From: Acidobacterium sp.
Lineage (GTDB): Bacteria > Acidobacteriota > Vicinamibacteria > Vicinamibacterales > UBA2999
Direction of reading: 5' to 3'
NCBI GenBank assembly: GCA_002737365.1
Contig: NSIL01000025.1
Location: 1-36,633 of the forward strand
Length of the DNA: 36,633 bases
Both the position numbers and the translations under genes were made by a program. Shown here piece by piece: positions 23,591-32,366 of this stretch (positions are counted from its first letter, which is position 1; every line of letters starts with the position of its first letter). The notes beneath the pieces are model-generated. The model saw nothing but the letters and a program-made list of their open reading frames with translations, had not been told where the DNA came from and searched no databases.

Positions 23591-24209
23591 CCTCTCACTC
23601 GGGAAATTGCCCTGGCAGGCGCAAATTGGCCTGTTCGTTGCGATCTCGCTGGCTGGCGCGGGGGCGTTCTACTACTTCTATGAACGGCCGGAACAGGCCA
23701 CCATGGCCACCAAGTCGCTTGAGCTCAGCACCATTCGCGGGCGCATCAGTACGGGCCAGGCGACCGCGCGCCAATTGCCCGAATTCCGCGCGCAAGTCAC
23801 CGATCTCGAAACCCGGCTCGAGAGCCTCAAGCCGATTCTGCCCGACGAACGCGATGCCGGCGACCTGTTGCGCCGCGTGCAGACGTTGGCCGTGCAGTCG
23901 AACCTCGTGGTCCGCGGATTCCGTCCGCAAGCCATCAGTGTGAAGGAACTGCACGCCGAGTGGCCGATCGGCCTGCAACTCGAAGGCACCTACCACAACC
24001 TGGGCTTGTTCCTGGACCGGGTGAGCAAGTTCCCGCGCATTATCAACATCGGCAGCCTTACCCTGGCCCAGCAGGAATCCCCAACCGCCAGTTCGACGAT
24101 GACTATTGCCTGCACGGCGACGACGTTCGTGTTGGTCGAGCAGAAGGCGGAAGTGGTCGACGCCAAGAAGGCCAAGAAGACCACGAAGAAAGCGCCGGCC
24201 AAGAAGTGA
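23583..24209 (+). CDS. pilO: Type IV pilus assembly protein PilO
   Basis: 208 residues from a GTG at 23583. A short cytoplasmic segment with LGKLPWQAQ, one transmembrane helix (about 15-32), a coiled coil with LPEFRAQVTDLETRLESLKPILPDERDAGDLLRRVQ, and the domain with LQLEGTYHNLGLFLDRVSKFPRIINI, all typical of PilO. A Lys-rich tail (KKAKKTTKKAPAKK) ends the protein, unusual for a periplasmic domain. It forms a heterodimer with PilN. TGATG junction with pilP. Confidence 0.93.
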   Translation: MASLSLGKLPWQAQIGLFVAISLAGAGAFYYFYERPEQATMATKSLELSTIRGRISTGQATARQLPEFRAQVTDLETRLESLKPILPDERDAGDLLRRVQTLAVQSNLVVRGFRPQAISVKELHAEWPIGLQLEGTYHNLGLFLDRVSKFPRIINIGSLTLAQQESPTASSTMTIACTATTFVLVEQKAEVVDAKKAKKTTKKAPAKK

Positions 24210-24703
24210 TGCGCCTGCTCTCAGCCGCCGCCGCTCTCGCGCTCAGCATTAGCCCGATGGTGCTGCGCGCGCAGGCACCGGCGAAAGCGGCCCCGGCACC
24301 ACCCTCCGCCGCGCCGGCGGTCGCGCTGCCGTCGCCGCCGCCGAACTTTCAGTACGACGCAGAGGGCCGGCGTGACCCGTTTCTTGATCTCATGAATCGC
24401 GGAACTGACGCGGTGCGCGGCGCCAATCCGTCGGCCAGGCGCCCCGACGGGGTGCCCGGCCTCGAGACCAACTCAATTGTGGTGAGGGGCGTCATGCAGA
24501 GCCGTGGCGCCTGGCTCGCCATGGTGGCCGGTGCCGACGGCAAGGTGCACACCGTCCGCGCCGGCGACAAACTGTTCGACGGTGTCATTCGCACGATCAC
24601 GGCGCAAGCAGTCGTCATTCTTCAGGAAGTTAATGATCCGCTGTCGCTCGACAAACAGCGCGAAGTGCGCAAGTTTCTGCGCGGTGGAGAAGAGGTCAAG
24701 TGA
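24209..24703 (+). CDS. pilP: Type IV pilus assembly protein PilP
   Basis: 164 residues from the ATG at 24209. Signal peptide at about 1-22, then a Pro/Ala-rich linker, the YDAEGRRDPFLDL block that contacts PilNO, and a C-terminal beta-sandwich (GLETNSIVVRGVMQSRGAWLAM...VRAGDKLFDGVI). PilP bridges PilNO to the PilQ secretin. The signal peptide end lacks a clear lipobox Cys, so it may be soluble rather than a lipoprotein. TGATG junctions on both sides. Confidence 0.9.
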   Translation: MRLLSAAAALALSISPMVLRAQAPAKAAPAPPSAAPAVALPSPPPNFQYDAEGRRDPFLDLMNRGTDAVRGANPSARRPDGVPGLETNSIVVRGVMQSRGAWLAMVAGADGKVHTVRAGDKLFDGVIRTITAQAVVILQEVNDPLSLDKQREVRKFLRGGEEVK

Positions 24704-26736
24704 TGCACGGTCGCATTCCTCGACTGGTACTGGTTGCGCCATTGGTCGCAGCCCTGGCCGTCACGTTGACGGCCAGCGGAGCGGTTTCGCGTTACGAAGC
24801 CGGCGCCGACACCCCAGCCCTACGTTCTATTTCGTCACGGCTCGACGGCGCCGTCAGCACGGTGCTGATCGAAGCCAGCGAACCAGTGGCGTACCTCACG
24901 AGCCAGCCCGATCCGCTAACGGTCCTCGTCGAGGTCGAGCGCGCACCGGGTGCGTCCACCTCCGCCAAGGCTATGGCGGACAAGCCCGCTGTCGCCGCCG
25001 TACCCACGTTCGCCCCCAAGCCTCCCGCCTTCGCTAAAGCTATGGCGGGCGAGCCCACGGTTAACAAGGTCACGCGCGAGGCGGCGACCGAACTGCGTTC
25101 GGTCAAGGCGACCCAACTGCCGACGGGCTTTGCGGTCACGCTGGCGGGCAACGGTCCGCTGGTCGCGACCTTGGTTGAAACTGCCAGCGACCTGCCGCCC
25201 CGCGTGTTCCTGGACTTCCAGGGTGTCTCAGCCGGCCGCGTGGCGGCCGTGACGAACGTTCGCGCGGCCGGCATCGAGCGTGTCCGCGTGGCGACCAACC
25301 GCCGCGAGCCGCTAATCACTCGAGTGGTGATCGACCTTGCTCGCCAGATTCCGTACACCATCGAAACGGTGGGCGAGGAGATCCGCGTCCTGTTTACCCG
25401 CGCAGTCGAGGCGACCACCACCCTGGCCGTTCCGGCGCCGCCGGTTCAAATTGCCGCGGCGCCGCAGGCTCCGGCCGCGGCGCCTATCAGCCCGCTGCAG
25501 CAGAGCACCAATGCGCAGGGGCAGCGCACCTTCGGCGGCGACCCCATCACCCTCGATTTCCAAGGGGCGGACCTGCGAGCCGTGCTGCGCACGTTCGCCG
25601 ACATCAGCGGCCTGAATATTGTGATCGACCCGTCGATCCAAGGCACGGTTGATGTCGCGCTGCGCGACGTGCCGTGGGACCAGGCGCTCGATATCATCTT
25701 GCGCGCCAATAAGCTGGGTTACAGCGTCGATGGCACCATCGTTCGCATCGTCCCGATGAACGTGCTGGCGCAGGAGAGCGATGACCGCAAGAAGCTCGCC
25801 GATGCCAACGCGTTGGCCGGCGAACTACGCATCATCACGCGGCCGCTGAGCTACGCCAAAGCCCTCGACCTGCTGCCGATCATCACCAAGAGCTCGCTCT
25901 CGCCGCGTGGCGACGTGCAGATCGACACCCGCACCAATACGCTGATCATTCGCGACCTTGCGGACCGGCTACAGGCGGCCAGTGAGTTGATCGTCGCGCT
26001 CGATCGGCCACAGCCGCAGGTTGAGATCGAGGCGCGCATCATCACGCTCAATCGCAATTTCGCGAAGCAACTCGGCCTGCAATGGAACTTCAACGGCCGC
26101 GTCGACCCGTCAGTCGGGACCAGCACCGGCCTGGCCTTCCCCAACACTGGTGTCCTGACCGGCGGCACCGGCGCAGTGAACCCCGCGGCACCGACGGGGC
26201 TGAGCCTGGCGCTCGGCTCGATCAACGGCGCGCTGAACCTTGATGTCGCGCTGCGCGCGCTGGAGACCTCCGGCAAGGTCCGCATCGTGTCGAGTCCGAG
26301 GGTGTCGACACAAAACAACATCGAAGCCGAAATCACGCAGGGCTCGCAGATTCCTGTGCAGACCATGTCGAATAATACCGTGACGGTGACCTTCATCCCG
26401 GCCGCATTGATTCTGCGCGTGACGCCGCAGATCACCGCGTCGAACACGGTGATCATGCGCATCGTGGTCGACAAGTCGTCGCCCAACTACTCGCAGGTGA
26501 CGCCAGCCCAGCCAACGCCGTCGATCGACAAGCAGGCGGCATCGACCACCGTGCTGGTTCCGGATGGCGACACTACCGTCATCGGTGGCATCTACAACAG
26601 CCTCGAGTCGACCTCGGAGGACCGCACGCCTAGCCTGCATCGCATTCCGCTGCTCGGTTGGTTGTTCAAGAACAACACTGACCGCGAGACCCAGGATGAG
26701 CTGCTGATCTTCATCACTCCCAAGATTCTGAAGTAG
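24703..26736 (+). CDS. pilQ: Type IV pilus secretin PilQ
   Basis: 677 residues from the ATG at 24703 (GTG at 24700 is the alternative). Outer-membrane pore of the type IV pilus. Signal peptide at 1-24; two AMIN-like segments (about 40-75 and 125-230) that bind peptidoglycan; an N0 domain near ITLDFQGADLRAVLRTFADISGLNIVID; an N1 domain; and the secretin core from about 440, with VRIVSSPRVSTQNN and the C-terminal LHRIPLLGWLFKNN. Between the AMIN segments, residues 87-94 and 107-118 are encoded by two copies of a palindromic DNA repeat. Last gene of pilMNOPQ. Confidence 0.94.
   Translation: MHGRIPRLVLVAPLVAALAVTLTASGAVSRYEAGADTPALRSISSRLDGAVSTVLIEASEPVAYLTSQPDPLTVLVEVERAPGASTSAKAMADKPAVAAVPTFAPKPPAFAKAMAGEPTVNKVTREAATELRSVKATQLPTGFAVTLAGNGPLVATLVETASDLPPRVFLDFQGVSAGRVAAVTNVRAAGIERVRVATNRREPLITRVVIDLARQIPYTIETVGEEIRVLFTRAVEATTTLAVPAPPVQIAAAPQAPAAAPISPLQQSTNAQGQRTFGGDPITLDFQGADLRAVLRTFADISGLNIVIDPSIQGTVDVALRDVPWDQALDIILRANKLGYSVDGTIVRIVPMNVLAQESDDRKKLADANALAGELRIITRPLSYAKALDLLPIITKSSLSPRGDVQIDTRTNTLIIRDLADRLQAASELIVALDRPQPQVEIEARIITLNRNFAKQLGLQWNFNGRVDPSVGTSTGLAFPNTGVLTGGTGAVNPAAPTGLSLALGSINGALNLDVALRALETSGKVRIVSSPRVSTQNNIEAEITQGSQIPVQTMSNNTVTVTFIPAALILRVTPQITASNTVIMRIVVDKSSPNYSQVTPAQPTPSIDKQAASTTVLVPDGDTTVIGGIYNSLESTSEDRTPSLHRIPLLGWLFKNNTDRETQDELLIFITPKILK
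24961..24986 (+). repeat. Palindromic repeat, copy 1, in pilQ coding sequence
   Basis: TCCGCC and GGCGGA arms around an AAGGCTAT loop, then CAAGCC. In frame it encodes SAKAMADK. It is a shortened copy of the element at 25024 (lacking TTCGCTAA-type bases in the middle). Confidence 0.6.
25024..25055 (+). repeat. Palindromic repeat, copy 2, in pilQ coding sequence
   Basis: CCCGCC and GGCGGG arms with an inner GC-TAAA-GC, followed by CGAGCC. In frame it encodes AFAKAMAGE. Similar peptides occur as spurious repeats in many translated acidobacterial sequences, from memory, suggesting a dispersed DNA element. Confidence 0.6.
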
Positions 26737-26741
26737 GGCAT

Positions 26742-27353
26742 ATGAACACACCACACCTTATTCATTCCGTTAAGGGCGTGCTGGTCGCGATCGTGTGCGG
26801 CCTTGCGATCACGTCGTGCGCTGACCTGGCCCGGACCGGCACCGGCCCCGCGTTTTTGATTATTCAAAGCGTCACCGGCGCTCGCGGCGGCACCACTGCC
26901 GGTACCTTCGCCAGCAACCTTGAGTCGGATGTCATCACCAACAGTTCGGTGTTCTCCGACGTTGGCCAGGCCAGCATTCGTGCTGAGATGAAGAACGCCC
27001 TGAGCACGACCACCCCGAGTCCGATCAACTCGGTCACGCTGAACCGCTATCGCGTGGAATACCGCCGGACGGACGGCCAGAATCAGCCGGGCATTGACGT
27101 CCCCTTCCCGATCGAGGGCGCGACGACCGTCAACATCCAGGTGGGCACCGGCTCGGCGCAGGTCGTCGGCTTCGACCTGGTTCGTCTTCAGGCCAAATTG
27201 GAACGCCCGCTTCGGAACTTGGTGAGCGGGGGCGGACTGATCGTGATCTCGACGATCGCCGAGGTGACCTTCTACGGCGCCGACCAGGCCGGTAACGTCG
27301 TATCCATCACCGGCAGCATCGACGTCAAGTTTGCCGACTTCGGCGACTCATAG
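26742..27353 (+). CDS. Putative lipoprotein downstream of pilQ, unknown function
   Basis: 203 residues. A signal peptide with a lipobox-like ITSC (Cys26) points to a lipoprotein. The mature part is beta-rich with many Thr/Ser/Gly residues and patterns like VTLNRYRVEYRRTDG and GFDLVRLQAKLERPL, suggesting a compact beta-sandwich. No family recognised. It starts 5 nt after pilQ, and the PKD lipoprotein follows 18 nt later, so it is probably cotranscribed with the pilus genes and may serve the PilQ pore or surface exposure. That role is inferred from position only. Confidence 0.75.
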   Translation: MNTPHLIHSVKGVLVAIVCGLAITSCADLARTGTGPAFLIIQSVTGARGGTTAGTFASNLESDVITNSSVFSDVGQASIRAEMKNALSTTTPSPINSVTLNRYRVEYRRTDGQNQPGIDVPFPIEGATTVNIQVGTGSAQVVGFDLVRLQAKLERPLRNLVSGGGLIVISTIAEVTFYGADQAGNVVSITGSIDVKFADFGDS

Positions 27354-27371
27354 ACGACAGGGACTGACATT

Positions 27372-28640
27372 ATGCGAACTTCATTTGTCACCGTCACCGG
27401 CGTCCTCGCGCTGGCCCTATTGGCCGGCTGCACCGTCAAGCAGGTCGAGCCGCCAAGCGTGGCCGGACCGTCCACGTTGGCGCGGGCCATCACGATGGTC
27501 GCCAACAAGGACACGCTGTTCCAGAACGGCGTCGACTTCGCCGAAATTCTCGTCACCTCGTCGGGTCCAACCGGCCAGCAGCAGAACATCCCCCTGCGGG
27601 CCGAAATCTTGATCGGCGGTGTGGCCCAGGATTTTGGCACCCTTAATACGAAGACGCTGACCACGCCAACGACCCTGCGTTACACGGCACCGAACGCGTC
27701 GCCGCTGGCCGCCGGCCAGGTGGCGCAGGTGGTGACGATTGCCGTCACGCCGACGGACTCCGGTGATTTTCGTGGTGAGATCGGGCGACACTTGGACTTA
27801 CGCCTGTTACCCCAGGGTGTGATTCTCCCGACGAATCCGAGTCTGACGGCGGCCTTCACGGTAACTCCTCCCTCGCCCCAGGCGTTCGCGACGGCGAGCT
27901 TCGACGCTTCAGCCACCACCAACGGCACCACCGCCTGCAACAACGCGTGCAGCTACTCGTGGAACTTCGGCGACAACACCTCCGGTTCCGGCATCACAAC
28001 GACGCATGAATACCGAACCGTCGGCGCGTTCCAGGTCACGTTGACCGTGACCGATAGCCGGGGCTCGCAGGCGACTACGGTTCGCGCCGTCAACGTCACC
28101 GCGTCGACACCACCAACCGCGTTGTTCGCGATCTCGCCGACGCCGGTTGGCGTCAATCAGGACATCTTCTTTAATGCCGAGCAGTCGCGCGCCACCCTGC
28201 CGCGCCGAATCGTGAGCTACGGCTGGAACTTCGGCGACGGCCGCACCGGCAGCGGCGTGACCGTCACCAAGAGCTTCACGACAGTGGGCACCTATAACAT
28301 CGTCTTGACCGTGACCGACGACGCCGGAGCGACTGGGCAGGCTACACAATCGCTGGGCGTCACCGCGAATGCGGGGATGGTCGCCACGCTGGTGTTCTCG
28401 CCGACCACAGGTTTGACCACCGCTACCGAGATCAACTTTGACGCGAGCGGCAGCACGAGCACCAACCCAATCGTCGAGTACAAGTTCAACTGGGGTGACG
28501 GCAGCTCCGAAGAACTGCAACCGGGCCCGATCAACAAGCATCGTTTTACCCGCGCCGGAACCTTCATCGTCCGGGTCACGATCAAGGATTCTCTCGGTCG
28601 CACCGCGACCGCAGTTTCTGCGGCGGTCACGATCTCGTAA
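27372..28640 (+). CDS. PKD-repeat lipoprotein
   Basis: 422 residues. Signal peptide with canonical lipobox LLAGC (Cys20). Residues about 35-150 form an Ig-like beta domain. Three PKD domains follow: about 155-243 (YSWNFGDNTSGSG), 244-332 (YGWNFGDGRTGSG) and 335-422 (YKFNWGDGSS), each with the W-F/W-GD turn and a closing TVTD or TIKD segment. PKD modules are extracellular binding or spacer domains. Outer-membrane anchoring by lipid is likely. Behind the pilMNOPQ genes it may be an accessory or adhesin-like factor, but the ligand is unknown. Confidence 0.85.
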   Translation: MRTSFVTVTGVLALALLAGCTVKQVEPPSVAGPSTLARAITMVANKDTLFQNGVDFAEILVTSSGPTGQQQNIPLRAEILIGGVAQDFGTLNTKTLTTPTTLRYTAPNASPLAAGQVAQVVTIAVTPTDSGDFRGEIGRHLDLRLLPQGVILPTNPSLTAAFTVTPPSPQAFATASFDASATTNGTTACNNACSYSWNFGDNTSGSGITTTHEYRTVGAFQVTLTVTDSRGSQATTVRAVNVTASTPPTALFAISPTPVGVNQDIFFNAEQSRATLPRRIVSYGWNFGDGRTGSGVTVTKSFTTVGTYNIVLTVTDDAGATGQATQSLGVTANAGMVATLVFSPTTGLTTATEINFDASGSTSTNPIVEYKFNWGDGSSEELQPGPINKHRFTRAGTFIVRVTIKDSLGRTATAVSAAVTIS

Positions 28641-28649
28641 ACTGTCAGC

Positions 28650-29405
28650 GTGTCAGCCGATAGTCCACGGATTCTCGAACTGCGACGCCTAGTCCAAGCG
28701 GATCCGGCGTCGATTGCCTTTGCGCAGCTCGCGGAAGAGTGCCGGCGTGCCGGCTCCGGGGACGAGGCCGTCGGGATTTGCCGGGCCGGCCTGGCGCACC
28801 ATCCCGGTTACCTGTCTGCCAGGGTCACGCTGGGTAGGGCGCTGATTGAAATCGGGCGCCTGGACGAGGCGGCCATCGAGCTCACCACCGTCGTCCAGGC
28901 GGCGCCGACTAATCTGCCTGCCATCGACGGGCTGGCCGAAATCCATCAACAGATGGGCGACATGCCGCAGGTGCTGGCTTACTACCAGCGCGCGCTGCAA
29001 CTGGCCCAGTTCGTTCCCGACCTCGAAGACTCAGTCGAACGCCTGACCCAAGTGGTCTCGGCCACCCCAGCCCTGACGCCCCCGGCCACGGTGAAGGTTG
29101 AGGAACTGTTCGACTTCGACTCGTTGCTCCAGCAGCTAGGCGAGACCGCGCCTCTGGCGGGGCTTCCAGAACCACCGGCCGTCGTCGTCCCCAGCCCCAT
29201 CGAAACGGTCACCCTTACTGCGCATGCGTTTGACGCCTTCGCCGGCGTGGAACAGCAGCTGCGTGATCGGGCCGACCAGCGCGCCGCCGAAGAGAAGTCG
29301 GAACGCACCGATCTGGCGAATCGCCGGCAGGCCGCCGTGGTGGCGGAGCTGGAGCAGTGGCTGGCGGCCATCGCGGTTGATCGCCGCGCCCACGACCCCG
29401 TCTGA
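28650..29405 (+). CDS. Tetratricopeptide-repeat protein
   Basis: 251 residues from a GTG at 28650. No signal peptide. Residues about 1-130 hold three to four TPR-like helix pairs (FAQLAEECRRAGSGDEAVGICRAGL, ARVTLGRALIEIGRLDEAAIEL, LAEIHQQMGDMPQVLAYYQRAL). A Pro-rich linker follows, then a C-terminal coiled coil with charged residues (EQQLRDRADQRAAEEKSER). It probably acts as a cytosolic scaffold. Overlaps the next gene as TGATG, so it belongs to the same transcript. No specific partner is visible. Confidence 0.75.
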   Translation: MSADSPRILELRRLVQADPASIAFAQLAEECRRAGSGDEAVGICRAGLAHHPGYLSARVTLGRALIEIGRLDEAAIELTTVVQAAPTNLPAIDGLAEIHQQMGDMPQVLAYYQRALQLAQFVPDLEDSVERLTQVVSATPALTPPATVKVEELFDFDSLLQQLGETAPLAGLPEPPAVVVPSPIETVTLTAHAFDAFAGVEQQLRDRADQRAAEEKSERTDLANRRQAAVVAELEQWLAAIAVDRRAHDPV

Positions 29406-30526
29406 TGCAACTAGCCCCCGGTGGACATCACCTGGCGCGCCACGCCAGGCTTCGGTCCGCTCTACGCGCGTCCGCACTGGACGCACTCATCGTCACGTCG
29501 CTGCCCAACATTGCATACCTGACGGGACTCTTCGCGTCGATGGCGGCGCTGCTCGTGAGCCAGGACGAATTGCGGCTGTTGGTGGATGTCCGATACCTGC
29601 TGCCCGCCACCGACCGCCAGGCCGATCTGGATGGGCTCACGCTGACGCTCATCCCGTCCGGCGGCAGCTTTGAGGACTCCCTGGCCGAGGTGGCGCAGGG
29701 CTATTCGGGTGGCCGGGTGGGGATTGAGGCGGAGCACATCACGGTCCGTCAGCACAACTATCTCACCAACCGGATGGCGGGGATGGGCGGTCCCAGGGTG
29801 CTCGAAACCACGGATGGCTTGGTTGAAAACCTGCGTTCCGTGAAGGATCCCTGGGAAATCGCCCGACTCCGCGAGGCCGCCGCGAGGCTTTCGGATGCCG
29901 CTAAGTGTATAATCCCAAAGGCCTTAGCGGGAATAAGCGAACGCGACATGGCCGGCCTCATCGAAGGGGAGCTGCGGCGGGTCGGGTTCGACAAGCCCGC
30001 GTTTGATACCATCGTCGCGTCGGGACCGAACTCAGCCATTCCTCATTACCGGAGTGGCGACCGAAGGCTGGCGACCGGCGATTTGGTCGTACTCGACTTC
30101 GGCGGCATACTCGACGGCTATGCGGTGGACCTTTCAAGGACCATCACGATCGGGCCAGCCTCGGAGCGGGCGAGGCGAGTGTTAGATGATGTCGTGGCAG
30201 CGCAGCTGGCGGCCTTTTCGGCCGTTCGAGTTGGGCGCCCGGCGACGGAAATAGACGAGGCCGCCAGGCAAGTGCTGGAACGGGCCGGGCTCGGTGAGGC
30301 GTTTAGCCACGGCACCGGGCACGGTCTTGGTCTCGAGGTGCACGAACGTCCACGGGTGACTCGGTCTAGGCCGAATCTTCCGGTGGAGCCGCTCGAAGCG
30401 GGCATGGTCTTCACGCTGGAGCCAGGCGCGTATTTTCCGGGCTGGGGCGGCGTGCGGATAGAAGATGACGTGGTGGTGACGATGGCCGGCCCAGAATGGC
30501 TGACCGACGTGCCGCGCCGGATGTGA
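29405..30526 (+). CDS. Xaa-Pro aminopeptidase (M24 family)
   Basis: 373 residues. N-terminal creatinase-like domain (LPNIAYLTGLFAS and related) and a C-terminal pita-bread domain. The five metal ligands can be placed: Asp in VLDFGG, Asp in AVDLSRT, His in SHGTGHGLGLEVHE, Glu in TLEPGAYF and Glu in RIEDDVVV. It removes an N-terminal residue ahead of proline. The upstream overlap is TGATG, and accB follows after 10 nt; this peptidase-accB-accC order is frequent in bacteria. No secretion signal is visible. Confidence 0.9.
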   Translation: MQLAPGGHHLARHARLRSALRASALDALIVTSLPNIAYLTGLFASMAALLVSQDELRLLVDVRYLLPATDRQADLDGLTLTLIPSGGSFEDSLAEVAQGYSGGRVGIEAEHITVRQHNYLTNRMAGMGGPRVLETTDGLVENLRSVKDPWEIARLREAAARLSDAAKCIIPKALAGISERDMAGLIEGELRRVGFDKPAFDTIVASGPNSAIPHYRSGDRRLATGDLVVLDFGGILDGYAVDLSRTITIGPASERARRVLDDVVAAQLAAFSAVRVGRPATEIDEAARQVLERAGLGEAFSHGTGHGLGLEVHERPRVTRSRPNLPVEPLEAGMVFTLEPGAYFPGWGGVRIEDDVVVTMAGPEWLTDVPRRM

Positions 30527-30536
30527 GCGACCTGAT

Positions 30537-30992
30537 ATGACACTGGACGAGATCAAGCGGCTCATCGAATTCATCAAGGCAAACGAGCTGAGCGAGTTCG
30601 AACTGGAACACGACGGCGTCAAAATCCGCCTCAAGAGCGGATTCGGCCATCACGTGGCTGCCGCGCCGCCGATGGTGGCACCCTTGACGGCGCCGACGGC
30701 GGTGTCGCCGACGCCGGTCGCTCCCGGGGCGGCGGACGAAGGTAGCGAACTGGCGATTGTGAAGTCGCCGATCGTCGGCACCTTCTATCGCGCGGCCGAG
30801 CCCGGCGCCAAGGCGCTGGCCTCGGTGGGCGACGTGGTGCGCAAGGGCCAGGTTCTGTGCATCATCGAAGCCATGAAGCTGATGAACGAGATCGACTCCG
30901 AGTACGACGGTGAGATCACCAGCGTCTACCTGGAGAACGGGCAGGCCGTCCAGTACGGCGAGCGCCTGTTTGCCATCCGGCCAACCACCTGA
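30537..30992 (+). CDS. accB: Biotin carboxyl carrier protein of acetyl-CoA carboxylase
   Basis: 151 residues. An N-terminal helical segment is followed by a Pro/Ala-rich hinge (about 41-67), then the biotinyl domain (about 70-150) with VKSPIVGTFYRAAEPG and the biotin site EAMKLMNEI (Lys114). It carries CO2 between AccC and the carboxyltransferase in the first step of fatty acid synthesis. accC begins 3 nt downstream. No strong ribosome-binding site is seen. Confidence 0.96.
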   Translation: MTLDEIKRLIEFIKANELSEFELEHDGVKIRLKSGFGHHVAAAPPMVAPLTAPTAVSPTPVAPGAADEGSELAIVKSPIVGTFYRAAEPGAKALASVGDVVRKGQVLCIIEAMKLMNEIDSEYDGEITSVYLENGQAVQYGERLFAIRPTT

Positions 30993-30995
30993 CCC

Positions 30996-32366
30996 ATGTT
31001 CAAAAAAATTCTTGTCGCCAATCGTGGGGAAATCGCGCTGCGCGTGATGTTCGCGTGTCGCGAACTGGGCATCAAGACAGTCGCCGTCTATTCCGAGGCC
31101 GACGAGAATTCGCTGCACGTGCGGTTTGCTGATGAAGATATCTGCATCGGCCCGGCGCGCAGCAGCGACAGCTACCTAAACGTGCCGGCCATTATCAGCG
31201 CCGCTGAAATCACCGGTGCCGATGCCCTGCATCCTGGCTACGGCTTTCTGTCCGAGAGTGCCTATCTCGCGGAAGTGTGCGAGGCGTGCCACATCCGCTT
31301 CATCGGCCCCGACCCCAGCGTGATTCGCCTGCTCGGCGACAAGTCGAAGGCCCGCCGCGCCATGAAGAAGGCGGGCGTGCCGATGCTGCCCGGCAGTGAT
31401 GGCCCCGTCGAGAGCGAGCAGAACGCGATCAAGATTGCGCAACAGATTGGCTACCCGGTGATCATTAAGGCAGTCGCCGGTGGTGGCGGCCGCGGCATGC
31501 GCATCGTCAAGAACCCCGGTGAGTTGCCGCACGCGTTCAAGACCGCGCAGCGCGAGGCGGAATCCGCCTTCGGGGTGGGTGACGTCTACATCGAGAAGTA
31601 CTTGGATTCGCCCCGCCACATCGAGTTTCAGATCCTCGGCGATCACCACGGCAACGTCGTGCACCTCGGCGAGCGCGAGTGCTCGATCCAGCGCCGGCAC
31701 CAGAAGTTGCTGGAAGAATCGCCCTCGGTCGCCGTCTCCGACAAGGTGCGCCGCAAAATGGGCGCGGTGGTGGTGGATGCCGCTCGGGCGGTGCAGTACA
31801 CCAACGCCGGCACGTTCGAGTTCCTGATGGACGACAAGGGCAACTTCTTCTTCATGGAAGTGAATACCCGCGTGCAGGTGGAACACCCGGTTACCGAGAT
31901 GGTGACGGGCATCGACATCGTGAAGGAGCAGATCCGCATTGCCGCTGGCGCGCGACTTGGCTTCAAGCAGAGCGAGATCACGTTCACCGGCCATGCCATG
32001 GAATGCCGGGTCAACGCGGAGGATCCGGAGACGTTCGTGCCGTCCCCCGGCATGATCCACGCCTTCAGCGTGCCGGGCGGCCCCGGAGTGCGCGTCGATA
32101 CCGCCGCTCATTCGGAATGCCTGATCTCGCCGTACTACGATTCGATGGTCGCGAAGGTGATCGTCCATGGCCGCGACCGCCAGGAAGCGATTGCGCGCAT
32201 GAAGCGGACGCTGGAGATGTCGGTGGTGGAGGGAATCAAGACTACGATTCCGCTGCATCTCAAGATTCTCAGCGATCCCGACTTTGTGGCCGGACGGCTG
32301 AGCACGCATTTCATGGAGCGCTTTGCCGCCAAGCCCAAAGCCACCCGGCTCGCTGAATCCGCTTAG
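30996..32366 (+). CDS. accC: Biotin carboxylase subunit of acetyl-CoA carboxylase
   Basis: 456 residues. ATP-grasp enzyme that carboxylates biotin on AccB. Motifs: [16 protein letters not shown] at the start, [14 protein letters not shown] (Gly-rich ATP loop), [30 protein letters not shown], and [16 protein letters not shown]. The stop codon TAG (32364-32366) lies inside the first copy of a 39-bp repeat. A hairpin of 10 of 11 paired bases (32373-32397) follows the stop at once and may affect termination or read-through into thiE. Confidence 0.97.
   Translation: MFKKILVANRGEIALRVMFACRELGIKTVAVYSEADENSLHVRFADEDICIGPARSSDSYLNVPAIISAAEITGADALHPGYGFLSESAYLAEVCEACHIRFIGPDPSVIRLLGDKSKARRAMKKAGVPMLPGSDGPVESEQNAIKIAQQIGYPVIIKAVAGGGGRGMRIVKNPGELPHAFKTAQREAESAFGVGDVYIEKYLDSPRHIEFQILGDHHGNVVHLGERECSIQRRHQKLLEESPSVAVSDKVRRKMGAVVVDAARAVQYTNAGTFEFLMDDKGNFFFMEVNTRVQVEHPVTEMVTGIDIVKEQIRIAAGARLGFKQSEITFTGHAMECRVNAEDPETFVPSPGMIHAFSVPGGPGVRVDTAAHSECLISPYYDSMVAKVIVHGRDRQEAIARMKRTLEMSVVEGIKTTIPLHLKILSDPDFVAGRLSTHFMERFAAKPKATRLAESA

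Noticed and set aside
29904-29910. TATAAT inside the Xaa-Pro peptidase gene
   Set aside because: Internal to coding sequence with no -35 and no gene start downstream at a suitable distance.
31176-32309. 377-codon minus-strand open frame opposite accC
   Set aside because: Antisense shadow of biotin carboxylase with no recognisable domain.
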